DNA of 64,000 bases from Comamonas granuli NBRC 101663 (GTDB lineage: Bacteria > Pseudomonadota > Gammaproteobacteria > Burkholderiales > Burkholderiaceae_C). Under the pieces are notes generated by a model, which was given only the letters and a program-made list of their open reading frames with translations, had not been told where the DNA came from and did no database searches. Of this stretch, positions 17,484-26,112 are shown one piece after another; within the stretch, counting starts at the first letter, position 1, and each line of letters opens with the position of its first letter. The stretch spans positions 124,001 through 188,000 of the forward strand of contig NZ_BBJX01000002.1 of NCBI RefSeq assembly GCF_000739995.1, written 5' to 3'. The position numbers and the translations under genes were made by a program.

Positions 17484-18908
17484 ATGAACGCCCCCGCCGA
17501 CGCCACCCACCTGCTGCCCACCATCGCCCTGCGGCCCGTGCCGCAGGCGCTGCTCGATGCGCTGGCGCAGCGCTTTGGCGCGCAGTGCTCCACCGCCCTG
17601 GCCGTGCGCGAGCAGCATGGCCGCGACGAAGGCTCACTGCAGGCGCCGCCGCCTGCGGCCGTGGTGTTCGCCGAGAGCACGCAGGACGTGCAGGACGCCG
17701 TGCGCCTGGCCGCGCAGTACGGTGTGCCGGTGATCCCCTACGCCGCGGGCTCCTCGCTCGAAGGCCACCTACTGGCCGTGCAGGGCGGCATCAGCATCGA
17801 CCTGAACCGCATGAACCGGGTGCTGAGCGTCAACGCCGAGGATCTGACGGTGACGGTGCAGCCCGGCATCACGCGCAAGCAGCTCAACGACGCCGTCAAG
17901 GACACGGGCCTGTTCTTCCCCATCGACCCCGGCGCCGACGCCAGCATCGGCGGCATGGCGGCCACGCGCGCCAGCGGCACCAACGCCGTGCGCTACGGCA
18001 CCATGCGCGAGAACGTGCTCGCGCTGGAGGTGGTGATGGCCAGCGGCGAGGCCATCCGCACCGGCACGCGCGCCAAGAAGAGCAGCGCGGGCTACGACCT
18101 CACGCGCCTGCTGGTGGGCAGCGAGGGCACGCTGGGCATCATGACCGAGCTGACCATCCGCCTCTACCCGCTGCCCGAGGCGGTGAGCGCCGCGATCGGC
18201 TCCTTCCCCAGTATCGAAGCGGCGGTGCGCACCGTCATCCAGACCATCCAGCTGGGCGTACCCATTGCGCGCTGCGAGCTCATCGACCAGCACGCCGTGC
18301 GCGCCGTGAACCGGCACAGCAAGCTCCACCTGCGCGAGGAGCCGCTGCTCCTGATGGAATTCCACGGCTCACCCGCCAGCGTGCAGGAGCAGGCCGAAAC
18401 CGTGCAGGCCCTGGCCCAGGAACAGGGCGGCACGGCCTTTGAGTGGGCCACCACGCCCGAGGAGCGCACGCGCCTGTGGACGGCGCGGCACAACGCCTAC
18501 TTTGCCGCGCTGCAGACCAAGCCCGGCTGCAAGGCCATCACCACCGATGCCTGCGTGCCCATCTCGCGCCTGGCCGATGCGCTGCTCGCCTCGGTGCACG
18601 AGGCCGACGCCAGCGGCCTGCCCTACTTCATCGTGGGCCATGTGGGCGACGGCAACTTCCACTTCGGCTACCTGATCGACCCGGCCCTTCCCGCCGAGCG
18701 CGAACGCGCCGAGCAGCTCAACCACCAACTGGTGGCGCGCGCCCTGCAACTGGGCGGTACCTGCACGGGCGAACATGGCGTGGGCGTCCACAAAATGGGC
18801 TTTCTGCGCGACGAGGCCGGCGAAGGCGCCGTGGCCATGATGCGCGCCATCAAACAGGCGCTGGACCCGCAGAACATCATGAACCCGGGCAAGATCTTCC
18901 GCCTGTGA
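17484..18908 (+). CDS. FAD-linked oxidase, D-lactate dehydrogenase (GlcD/Dld-like)
   Basis: Protein of 474 residues. The N-terminal FAD-binding PCMH domain has PYAAGSSLEGH, DPGADASIGGMAATRASGTNAVRYG and YDLTRLLVGSEGTLGI. The C-terminal FAD-oxidase domain has HVGDGNFHF and GGTCTGEHGVGVHKMGFL, where the histidines serve substrate and metal binding. The family oxidises D-lactate, glycolate or other D-2-hydroxy acids and passes electrons to the respiratory chain; single-subunit form and sequence pattern favour D-lactate. CCAGGAGA before the ATG at 17484 supports the start. Confidence 0.88.
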   Translation: MNAPADATHLLPTIALRPVPQALLDALAQRFGAQCSTALAVREQHGRDEGSLQAPPPAAVVFAESTQDVQDAVRLAAQYGVPVIPYAAGSSLEGHLLAVQGGISIDLNRMNRVLSVNAEDLTVTVQPGITRKQLNDAVKDTGLFFPIDPGADASIGGMAATRASGTNAVRYGTMRENVLALEVVMASGEAIRTGTRAKKSSAGYDLTRLLVGSEGTLGIMTELTIRLYPLPEAVSAAIGSFPSIEAAVRTVIQTIQLGVPIARCELIDQHAVRAVNRHSKLHLREEPLLLMEFHGSPASVQEQAETVQALAQEQGGTAFEWATTPEERTRLWTARHNAYFAALQTKPGCKAITTDACVPISRLADALLASVHEADASGLPYFIVGHVGDGNFHFGYLIDPALPAERERAEQLNHQLVARALQLGGTCTGEHGVGVHKMGFLRDEAGEGAVAMMRAIKQALDPQNIMNPGKIFRL

Positions 18909-19034
18909 ACCCGCGGCCCGGAGAATCCGTTCACGCTTTTTTCAAGACGCCCGCTGCCTCAACGCTGAGTTGAGAGCACAGCCTGTGCTGGCCCGGCCTC
19001 GAATGCTCGATGCAAGCGCATGGGAATTGGGGAA

Positions 19035-19856
19035 TCAGGTCTTCTCGTCCTGCGGCAATGCCATCCAGGTCTGCCACAGCACCACCGCCTCGCGCTGATA
19101 CTCCTTCATCCTCTGCACAAGCGCCGCATGCGCATCGGATGTCATCAGTTCTGGTGGCAGCAAAGGGTCGCGGACCAGGCTGCTGATCACCGCACGCCCC
19201 AACAACAGCGACTCGCGCACCGCAGCGTCCAGCTTGATTTTCAGCAAGCGCTTGCCACTTTGCTCCAGCGCCTTGTGCTGGCGCTGGTAGTTCGCCAGCA
19301 GCGCTTCGACATCCCACAGCCGGCACGCTTCCGCCTGCCGCGCCGCATCCAGTCCGTCCATGCGGAACACCAGTGCCTGCGGCGCAAGCCCCAGTTCCAG
19401 TAGCTGCGCGCGCACCGCCGACACGCCGCCCCGGAGGTTGTCGGGCCGTACATGCAGACCTGGCTGGAATGGCACCAGCCCGCGCAACTCCAGTGCCAGA
19501 CTGTGGCGGCGCCAAGCGGTCTTGTCCGAGCGCAGGACACCGGCATCCTGCACTGCCAGCCAGTGGCCGCGCCAGGCAACCGCTTGCGCTCCCTTGTGCT
19601 GCCAATCGTCGACATCACGCGCCAGCGCGGGGCCTGAGCGGTTCAGGGCATAGCTACCACGTGCACTGTGGGCGATCTTGCCCTGGTCAACCAAGCGAGT
19701 CAGGCCAACCCGGATTGCAGTGGGCGTCATCCCCATCAAGCTGCCGGCACGACACATCACCGATACGGGCAAGCTGCTGCCGTGCGCCATCAGCAGGTCC
19801 AGGATCAAGTCGGGCGCCGCCGGCGAGATAACCTTGATATTACATATAGTTTCCAT
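19035..19856 (-). CDS. PaaX-family transcriptional repressor
   Basis: Protein of 273 residues. The N-terminal winged helix about residues 15-70 (PTAIRVGLTRLVDQGKI, GSYALNRSG) is followed by the central and C-terminal PaaX domains (RGHWLAVQ, LELRGLVPFQPGLHVRPDN, REAVVLWQTWMALP). PaaX-type repressors bind DNA until an aryl- or acyl-CoA releases them; in E. coli the ligand is phenylacetyl-CoA. The gene faces a crotonase, CoA ligase and transporter operon across 100 bases, so it is very likely its repressor. Ligand unknown. GC content is lower than in the flanking genes. Confidence 0.85.
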   Translation of the reverse strand: METICNIKVISPAAPDLILDLLMAHGSSLPVSVMCRAGSLMGMTPTAIRVGLTRLVDQGKIAHSARGSYALNRSGPALARDVDDWQHKGAQAVAWRGHWLAVQDAGVLRSDKTAWRRHSLALELRGLVPFQPGLHVRPDNLRGGVSAVRAQLLELGLAPQALVFRMDGLDAARQAEACRLWDVEALLANYQRQHKALEQSGKRLLKIKLDAAVRESLLLGRAVISSLVRDPLLPPELMTSDAHAALVQRMKEYQREAVVLWQTWMALPQDEKT

Positions 19857-19913
19857 GTTTGCGTAATAAAGAAATATTTCTTAGCATAGCCTTAAATTGA
19901 ATTTATATGTAAT
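19839..19913. promoter_or_regulatory. Candidate PaaX-type operator region
   Basis: The 10-mer ATTACATATA (19839-19848) returns as its exact reverse complement TATATGTAAT at 19904-19913, one copy at each edge of the divergent intergenic space. Between them AAGAAATATTTCTT (19869-19882) is a perfect 14-bp palindrome. The stretch is strikingly AT-rich. Operator function is inferred. Confidence 0.5.
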
Positions 19914-19956
19914 TTTGACTGAGCCCAAACTCGGCCCAACAGCAAAGGGGGAAGCG

Positions 19957-20733
19957 ATGCCCATCGTGTCATTCAGTGTGGACGAAGCTGTCTGCACCAT
20001 CACCATCAACCGGCCGGAAAAACGCAATGCGGTCAACGGCCCAGTGGCCGCAGAACTGCGCACGGCCTTCGAGCGCTTTGAGAGTGACCGTGCATTGCGC
20101 GTCGCCATCCTGACCGGGGCCGGAGGCCATTTTTGCGCCGGAGCCGACCTGAGCGCGACCTCCGACCCCATTCTGCGCAATGAACTCGACCCGGATGGCG
20201 GCGGCAGCGGACCGATGGGCCCATCGCGCATGGCGCTGAGCAAACCATTGATTGCCGCGGTTAACGGCTATGCCGTCGCTGGCGGCCTGGAACTGGCCTT
20301 GCTGGCCGACATGCGGGTGGCCGACGAGGATGCCACCTTCGGCGTGTTTTGCCGACGCTGGGGCGTACCGCTGATCGACGGCGGCACTGTGCGTCTGCCG
20401 CGCGTGGTCGGCATGGGCCGCGCGCTCGACCTGATACTGACCGGCCGCCCGGTGACCGCGCCAGAGGCACTGGCAATGGGCCTGGTCAACCGCATCACCC
20501 CGCCCGGCGGCGCCTTGGCGGCGGCACAGGAACTGGCACGCCAGATCGCTGCCTTCCCACAGCAATGCATGCTGGCCGATCGCCGCTCAGCGTATGAGCA
20601 GTGGAGCCTGCCACTGGCCGAAGCGATACGCCGCGAAGGCGCACAAGGCACGCCGATGGTGTCTGCTGAAGGTGAGGCCGGCGCTGCCCGCTTCATGCAG
20701 GGCGCCGGTCGCCACGGCAAGTTCAGTGACTGA
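19957..20733 (+). CDS. Enoyl-CoA hydratase/isomerase (crotonase) family protein
   Basis: Protein of 258 residues. Crotonase features: INRPEKRNAVN, the first oxyanion-hole loop GHFCAGADLSA, and the second VNGYAVAGGLELAL. The segment VFCRRWGVPLIDGGTVRLPR replaces the usual catalytic-Glu loop of classical hydratases, so isomerase or hydrolase activity is possible. An AAAGGGGGAA ribosome site selects the ATG at 19957. First gene of the PaaX-controlled operon; it should act on the CoA ester made by the next gene's ligase. Confidence 0.85.
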   Translation: MPIVSFSVDEAVCTITINRPEKRNAVNGPVAAELRTAFERFESDRALRVAILTGAGGHFCAGADLSATSDPILRNELDPDGGGSGPMGPSRMALSKPLIAAVNGYAVAGGLELALLADMRVADEDATFGVFCRRWGVPLIDGGTVRLPRVVGMGRALDLILTGRPVTAPEALAMGLVNRITPPGGALAAAQELARQIAAFPQQCMLADRRSAYEQWSLPLAEAIRREGAQGTPMVSAEGEAGAARFMQGAGRHGKFSD

Positions 20734-20814
20734 GCCGAAGCCGCAAGCTCGCAGGAAATTGCAGTCCCCCTTGCCTGCGCTGCCCGATTTGCTTTTCGTC
20801 CCCAAGAGATCCTC

Positions 20815-22383
20815 ATGAATTCCACCGCCGCTTTCCCCGCATCCGCCCCAGCGCAAGCCAGCAGTCCGACCTACCATGAATTGATTCGACGTGGTGCGCA
20901 GCAACACGGAGCACGCACCGCGATCGTATTTGGCGATCGCAGCATGAGCTTCGCCGAAGTGGACAGCCTCAGCAGCCGACTGGCGCATGCACTACTGGCT
21001 GGTGGCATTGCGCCGCGCACCCGGATCGGCCTGCTGCTCAACAACTGCCTGTACAGCGTTCCGCTCGATTTCGCCTGCGTCAAGGCGGGCATCAACCGCG
21101 TGCCGCTGAATGCACGGCTGTCGCTGGAGGAACACGCCCGGATGCTGAAGGAAACGGGCTGCCAGTACCTGATTTTCGGCGCCGACCTGGTCGAACGCGC
21201 CGAGGCCTTGGGCGCAGCGCTGCCGTCGCTCCAATGCCTGGGGCTGGATACCAAACTGGCGGACGGGCGCGACCTGATCGAAGAGGCGCAACAGCAGCCG
21301 GCGAGCTGGCCCGAGATCGAAGTGCGCCCGGACGACATCGTCCTCACGCTGTTTACTTCGGGCACCACCGGCACCCTGAAGGCCGCGCAGCACACCCAGT
21401 CGTCGTATGCGGCGATCTGTCGCAATGTGCTGTTGAACCTGCTGCCCGCGACGCAGGACGACTCGATGCTGCATGCCGCTTCCATGATCCACGCCAGCGG
21501 TGTGTTCGTGCTGCCGTTCTGGCTGCGTGGCGGCCGCACCGTGATTCTGTCCGGCTTCGAACCGGGCCAGTTCCTGCGCACGATTCAGGCCGAGCGCATC
21601 ACCGCGATCAACCTGGTGCCGACCATGATGCAGATGCTGTTCGAGCATGCCGACATCGCCTCGACCGATGTCAGTTCGCTGCGCACCGTGATCTACGGCG
21701 CCTCGCCGATGCCGCGCGCGATCATCCAACGCGGCATGCAGTTGTGGGGTCAGCACCGCTTCTGGCAATACTACGGCCAGACCGAAGTTCCGCTGTGCCT
21801 CGCGGTGCTGCGGCCGGAAGACCATCGCGAAGAATTGCTCGATGCCTGCGGCCAGCCGGCCATCGATGTCGAGATCAAACTGGTGGACGACGCTGGCAAC
21901 ACCGTGCCACAGGGCACGCCCGGCGAAATCGTGGTGCGCGCGCCATCAGCGGTGTCTGGCTACTACAACGCCGGTGAACTGACTGCAGACACTTTCCGCA
22001 AGGACGGCTGGGTGCATACGCGCGATGTCGGAGTGTTCGACGCCAACGGCTACCTGTTCCTGAAGGACCGCACCTCCGACATGATCATCAGCGGTGGCTA
22101 CAACGTCTATCCACGGGAAGTTGAAAACACCCTGATGACCCATCCGGCAGTGCGCGAATGCGCGGTGATCGGCCTGCCGCACGACAAATGGGTGGAGATC
22201 GTGGCGGCGGCGGTGGTGCTGAAGCCAGGCCAAGACGCCAGCGAGGCGGAACTGATCGCACACGTGGCAGCGCACCTGGCTTCGTACAAGAAGCCGCAGC
22301 GGGTGTTGTTCGTCAGCGAGATTCCCAAAACGGCTGTCGGCAAGCTCAACCGCAAGCAGTTGCGCGACCAATACCGGAACTGA
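20815..22383 (+). CDS. Acyl-CoA synthetase (AMP-dependent carboxylate-CoA ligase)
   Basis: Protein of 522 residues, typical of medium/aryl acyl-CoA ligases. The P-loop reads LFTSGTTGTLKAAQHT, a variant in which the usual Pro-Lys-Gly is Leu-Lys-Ala. Other motifs: IYGASPMPR, YYGQTEVP, GWVHTRDVGVFDANGYLFLKDR, the hinge motif DMIISGGYNVYPREVE and the catalytic lysine in PKTAVGKLNRKQLRDQ. It activates a carboxylic acid to its CoA ester via an acyl-AMP. The transporter genes downstream suggest that the acid is imported by this same operon. Specificity not readable. Confidence 0.86.
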   Translation: MNSTAAFPASAPAQASSPTYHELIRRGAQQHGARTAIVFGDRSMSFAEVDSLSSRLAHALLAGGIAPRTRIGLLLNNCLYSVPLDFACVKAGINRVPLNARLSLEEHARMLKETGCQYLIFGADLVERAEALGAALPSLQCLGLDTKLADGRDLIEEAQQQPASWPEIEVRPDDIVLTLFTSGTTGTLKAAQHTQSSYAAICRNVLLNLLPATQDDSMLHAASMIHASGVFVLPFWLRGGRTVILSGFEPGQFLRTIQAERITAINLVPTMMQMLFEHADIASTDVSSLRTVIYGASPMPRAIIQRGMQLWGQHRFWQYYGQTEVPLCLAVLRPEDHREELLDACGQPAIDVEIKLVDDAGNTVPQGTPGEIVVRAPSAVSGYYNAGELTADTFRKDGWVHTRDVGVFDANGYLFLKDRTSDMIISGGYNVYPREVENTLMTHPAVRECAVIGLPHDKWVEIVAAAVVLKPGQDASEAELIAHVAAHLASYKKPQRVLFVSEIPKTAVGKLNRKQLRDQYRN

Positions 22384-22451
22384 ATCGAAGCTGGGGCCGG
22401 GCTGAACAAAATACTGCAGCACAACACAGACAACCAACTAAGGAGATCAGC

Positions 22452-23663
22452 ATGCGTTTTACACAATCCCGGGCATTGGCGACATCCATAGCCACCATTG
22501 CCTTGGCCGGTATGAGCATCGGCGCCCACGCGCAAAAAAAGTATGACACTGGCGCCAGTGACACCGAAATCAAGATCGGCAACATCGCTCCTTATTCCGG
22601 CCCGGCCTCCGCCTACGGCACCGTACTCAAGGCGGCCAACGCTTACTTCAACAAGATCAACGCCGAAGGCGGCATCAACGGCCGCAAGATCAAGTTCCTG
22701 TCGCTGGATGACGGCTACAGCCCACCGCGCGCAGTCGAGCAAGTGCGCAAGCTGGTGGAGCAAGAAGAAGTTCTGGCCATCTTCGCGCCACTGGGCACGC
22801 CGACGAACACCGCCGTCCGGAAATACCTGAACGCGAAAAAAGTGCCGCAACTGTTCGTCAGTTCCGGCGCCCAATGGGGCGACTACAAGACCTACCCTTG
22901 GACCATGGCCTGGAATGTCAGCTACCTGAACGAGGCGCAGATTTACGCCCGTCATATCCTGGCTGACAACCCCAAGGCCAAGATCGCCATCCTGTCCCAG
23001 AACGATGACTACGGCAAAGACATGGTCAAGGGCCTGATGGACGGCCTTGGCGACAAGGCCAAGAGCATGGTGGTGACCCAGGCGACCTACGAGGTCAGCG
23101 ACCCCAGCGTGGACAGCCAGATCGTCACTCTCAAGGCGTCCGGCGCCGACACTTTCCTCAACGTCACTTCACCGAAGTTTGCGGCGCTGGCAATCCGCAA
23201 GGCAGCCGATATCGGCTGGAAGCCGAAGCAGTATTTGTCCAACGTGGCCAATTCGGCGACGGCGGTATTGAAGCCGGCAGGACTGGAGAATTCCACCGGC
23301 ATCATTTCCGCCGCCTACATACGCGATCCCATGGATCCACGCTGGCAAAGCACCAAGGAGTACAAGGATTACTTCGCATTCATGAAAAGCCATTTCCCCG
23401 ATGGCGAAGCGGCCGACACCCTGAACGTCATCGGCTACTCCATGGCGCAAACGCTGGTGCAAACCTTAACGCAGGCCGGTGACAACCTGACGCGCGCCAA
23501 CCTGATGAAGGAAGCCGCGAGCCTCGACATGAGCTTGCCGATGCTCTATCCAGGGATCAAGGTGAAAACCTCGGCGAACGACTTCTACCCGATCGAAGGC
23601 ATGCAATTGATCCGTTTCAACGGCACCGCCTACGAGCCACTCGGCTCCGTCATCGGCGAATAG
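22452..23663 (+). CDS. ABC transporter substrate-binding protein (LivK/Peripla_BP_6)
   Basis: Protein of 403 residues with a Sec signal peptide (cleavage near GAHAQ, about residue 27). The mature part begins TEIKIGNIAPYSGPAS, the typical start of branched-chain-amino-acid-type binding proteins, and contains AVRKYLNAKKVPQLF and DDYGKDMVKGL. These proteins often bind aromatic or aliphatic acids instead of amino acids. AAGGAGATC precedes the ATG at 22452. With the downstream livGFHM genes it completes an importer. Confidence 0.88.
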   Translation: MRFTQSRALATSIATIALAGMSIGAHAQKKYDTGASDTEIKIGNIAPYSGPASAYGTVLKAANAYFNKINAEGGINGRKIKFLSLDDGYSPPRAVEQVRKLVEQEEVLAIFAPLGTPTNTAVRKYLNAKKVPQLFVSSGAQWGDYKTYPWTMAWNVSYLNEAQIYARHILADNPKAKIAILSQNDDYGKDMVKGLMDGLGDKAKSMVVTQATYEVSDPSVDSQIVTLKASGADTFLNVTSPKFAALAIRKAADIGWKPKQYLSNVANSATAVLKPAGLENSTGIISAAYIRDPMDPRWQSTKEYKDYFAFMKSHFPDGEAADTLNVIGYSMAQTLVQTLTQAGDNLTRANLMKEAASLDMSLPMLYPGIKVKTSANDFYPIEGMQLIRFNGTAYEPLGSVIGE

Positions 23664-23684
23664 GCAGGCACCTCTTCCATACCC

Positions 23685-23708
23685 GCTCCTGCTCCTGCTC
23701 CTGCTCCT
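23685..23708 (+). repeat. Four tandem copies of GCTCCT
   Basis: A perfect (GCTCCT)4 hexamer array in the 62-base gap between the binding-protein and livG-like genes. Copy number could vary by slippage and alter spacing or mRNA structure before the ATP-binding protein gene. Confidence 0.8.
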
Positions 23709-23725
23709 GAAACGAGAGTGCCTGC

Positions 23726-24529
23726 ATGTCAACCCATCCCAGCCACAACGAAGGCCGGCCACTGCTGGCGGTCGAAGGTGTATCGGTGCGTTTCGGCGGC
23801 ATCGTCGCCCTCGATCAATTGTCATTCGAGGTCGAGTCCGGCCACATCTGCAGCCTGATCGGGCCGAACGGCGCCGGCAAGAGTACCTTGTTCAACTGCC
23901 TGTCACGGATCTACGAGTGCGGTAGCGGCAGCATCACCTTCGACGGCCAGCCGATCTCCACCTTGCCGCGCCACCGGATGGCGGTGACGGGCATAGGCCG
24001 CACCTTCCAGAACCTTGCGTTGTTCAAAAGCATGAGCGTCATTGACAACGTGCTGGTCGGTTGCCACAGCCGGCACCAGGTCGGCTTCCTGCGGGCCACG
24101 CTGCGCCTGCCGGGCGCCGCCCGGATCGAGGCGACAGCGCAGGAACGCGCGCGCGAATTGATCGATTTCCTCGACCTGGGCGCGGTCGCCGGACGGCCGG
24201 TCGCAGACCTGCCGTTCGGGTCTCAGAAACGGGTCGAGTTGGCGCGGGCGCTCGCGGCCCAGCCGAAACTGCTGCTGCTCGACGAACCGGCTTGCGGTCT
24301 CAACCATGAAGAGGTGGGGAGGCTGGGGGAACTGATCCGCAATATCCGCGACCACCTGGGCATCACTGTCTTGCTGGTTGAACACCAAATGAACCTGGTG
24401 ATGGGTATTTCCGACAAGGTGGTGGTGCTCAACTTCGGCCGCAAGATCGCCGATGGCACGCCGGCCGAGGTGCGCCGCCACCCCGAAGTCATTCAGGCCT
24501 ATCTCGGGGGTGAGCGTGCCGCTGCTTGA
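23726..24529 (+). CDS. livG: ABC transporter ATP-binding protein LivG-type
   Basis: Protein of 267 residues. Walker A GPNGAGKST, Q-loop GRTFQNLALF, signature LPFGSQKRVELARAL, Walker B LLLLDEPACGLNHEE and switch VEHQMNLVM are all present, so the ATPase should be active. The C-terminal AYLGGE is typical of LivG. Its last codons overlap the start of the LivF-type gene. One of two ATPases of the PaaX-linked importer. Confidence 0.92.
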   Translation: MSTHPSHNEGRPLLAVEGVSVRFGGIVALDQLSFEVESGHICSLIGPNGAGKSTLFNCLSRIYECGSGSITFDGQPISTLPRHRMAVTGIGRTFQNLALFKSMSVIDNVLVGCHSRHQVGFLRATLRLPGAARIEATAQERARELIDFLDLGAVAGRPVADLPFGSQKRVELARALAAQPKLLLLDEPACGLNHEEVGRLGELIRNIRDHLGITVLLVEHQMNLVMGISDKVVVLNFGRKIADGTPAEVRRHPEVIQAYLGGERAAA

Positions 24530-25232
24530 AGTCAAGGAATTGCGCGCCGCCTACGGCGCGAACGAGGTATTGCAAGGCATCGACCTCCAGATCGAGGAGG
24601 GATCGATTACGGCGCTGCTGGGCGCCAATGGCGCGGGCAAGACCACCACCCTGCGCGCACTGTGCCAGGTGATGGTCAAAACTGCAGGCTCGATCCAGCT
24701 CGGCGGCACCCGCATCGAAGGCAAATCAACGGAAGAGATCGTGCGCCTGGGCATTGCCCATGTGCCGGACGGGCGCGGTACCTTTCAGGCACTGACGACC
24801 GAGGAAAACCTGCGACTGGGGGCCTACCTGCGACGTGACAAGGCCGCGGTAGCGGCCGATTTCGAACGCATCTACAGCTACTTTCCGCGCCTGAAGGAGC
24901 GCCGTTTGCAGCAGGCCGGCACCATGTCCGGCGGCGAACAGCAGATGCTGGCGATCGGCCGCGCGCTGATGCTGCGGCCACGTCTGTTGCTGCTGGACGA
25001 ACCCTCATTCGGCCTGGCACCGCTGGTCGTGCGTGACATCTTCGAGATCATGAAACGCATCAACCAGGAGGAAAAGGTCTCCATCCTGCTGGTTGAACAA
25101 AACGCCATGCTGTCGCTGGAAGTGGCCGACTCGATCTACCTGCTGGAAACCGGACGCATCGCCCTGCACGGCACGCCGCGGGACATCCGCGACAACGACA
25201 CGGTCCGCCGCGTCTACCTTGGAGGGGCATGA
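24516..25232 (+). CDS. livF: ABC transporter ATP-binding protein LivF-type
   Basis: Protein of 238 residues, begun at the GTG at 24516 (MPLLEVKELRAAYG) after a GGGGG ribosome-site-like run; GTG at 24510 is an alternative. It overlaps livG by 14 bases, implying translational coupling. Walker A GANGAGKTT, signature TMSGGEQQMLAIGRAL, Walker B LLLLDEPSFGLAP and switch VEQNAML are intact. The closing VRRVYLGG is typical of LivF. It pairs with LivG to power the importer. Confidence 0.9.
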   Translation: MPLLEVKELRAAYGANEVLQGIDLQIEEGSITALLGANGAGKTTTLRALCQVMVKTAGSIQLGGTRIEGKSTEEIVRLGIAHVPDGRGTFQALTTEENLRLGAYLRRDKAAVAADFERIYSYFPRLKERRLQQAGTMSGGEQQMLAIGRALMLRPRLLLLDEPSFGLAPLVVRDIFEIMKRINQEEKVSILLVEQNAMLSLEVADSIYLLETGRIALHGTPRDIRDNDTVRRVYLGGA

Positions 25233-25236
25233 ACCC

Positions 25237-26109
25237 ATGGAAGCCTTGCTGCATCAAGTCCTTTCCGGCCTGGCTACCGGCGGCATCTACGCGAGCATTG
25301 CGCTGGCGCTGGTGATGATTTACCAATCCACCCATCACGTGAATTTCGCCCAGGGCGAAATGGCGATGTTTTCGACCTTCCTAGCCTGGATGATGATCCA
25401 GGCCGGGGTACCGTACTGGATTGCCTTCGCTGCCACGGTCGCGCTCTCGTTTGCACTCGGCGCCCTGATCGAAGTGGCGGTAATCCGGCCCATGCGGCAG
25501 GCACCGATGCTGTCGGTGGTGGTGGTTTTCATCGGCCTGATGGTGCTGTTCAACAGCCTGGCCGGCTGGCTGTTCGGCTACACCATCAAACAGTTCCCTA
25601 GCCCGTTTCCTCCCGACGCGTGGTACGGAAGCGCCTTCATGACGCCGCATGAGGTGGGGGCAATCGGCGTCACGCTGATGGTGATGACCGTGCTGTTCCT
25701 GTTCTTCCGCTATACCCCGCTCGGGCTGGCGATGCGGGCGGCAGCACAGAATCCAGCCTCCTCCCGCTTGGTCGGTATCAACGTCAACCATATGCTGATG
25801 CTCGGCTGGGGACTGGCCGGTGCAATCGGCTCGATCGGCGGCATGATGGTGGCACCAGTGGTGTTTCTTGATCCCAACATGATGAGCGGCATTCTGCTGT
25901 ATGCCTTTGCCGCAGCGCTGATCGGCGGCATCGACAGCCCGGCAGGCGCCGTCCTCGGCGGCTTTGTGGTGGGCTTGCTGGAAAACCTCATCGGCACCTA
26001 CGTGGTCGGCACTGAATTGAAGTTGTCGGTGGCACTGGTGCTGATCGTCGCTGTGCTGATCGTGCGTCCTTCCGGCATCCTCGGAAAAACCATCGTGACC
26101 AAGGTCTGA
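25237..26109 (+). CDS. livH: ABC transporter permease LivH-type
   Basis: Inner-membrane protein of 290 residues with about eight hydrophobic segments. LSGLATGGIYASIALALVM at the N-terminus and HHVNFAQGEMAMFSTF are LivH hallmarks; AMRAAAQNPASSRLVGIN is the coupling-loop region. GGAGGGG precedes the ATG at 25237, four bases after livF. It forms half of the permease with the following LivM-type protein. Confidence 0.92.
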   Translation: MEALLHQVLSGLATGGIYASIALALVMIYQSTHHVNFAQGEMAMFSTFLAWMMIQAGVPYWIAFAATVALSFALGALIEVAVIRPMRQAPMLSVVVVFIGLMVLFNSLAGWLFGYTIKQFPSPFPPDAWYGSAFMTPHEVGAIGVTLMVMTVLFLFFRYTPLGLAMRAAAQNPASSRLVGINVNHMLMLGWGLAGAIGSIGGMMVAPVVFLDPNMMSGILLYAFAAALIGGIDSPAGAVLGGFVVGLLENLIGTYVVGTELKLSVALVLIVAVLIVRPSGILGKTIVTKV

Positions 26110-26112
26110 GCC

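Noticed and set aside
18959-18990. Small hairpins CTCAAC/GTTGAG and AGCACAG/CTGTGCT after the D-lactate dehydrogenase gene.
   Set aside because: Short stems without T-runs; too weak to call a terminator or a cassette end.
23685-23708. CRISPR-like array.
   Set aside because: Only a simple hexamer tandem repeat without spacers; no cas genes or longer regularly spaced repeats occur anywhere in the window.
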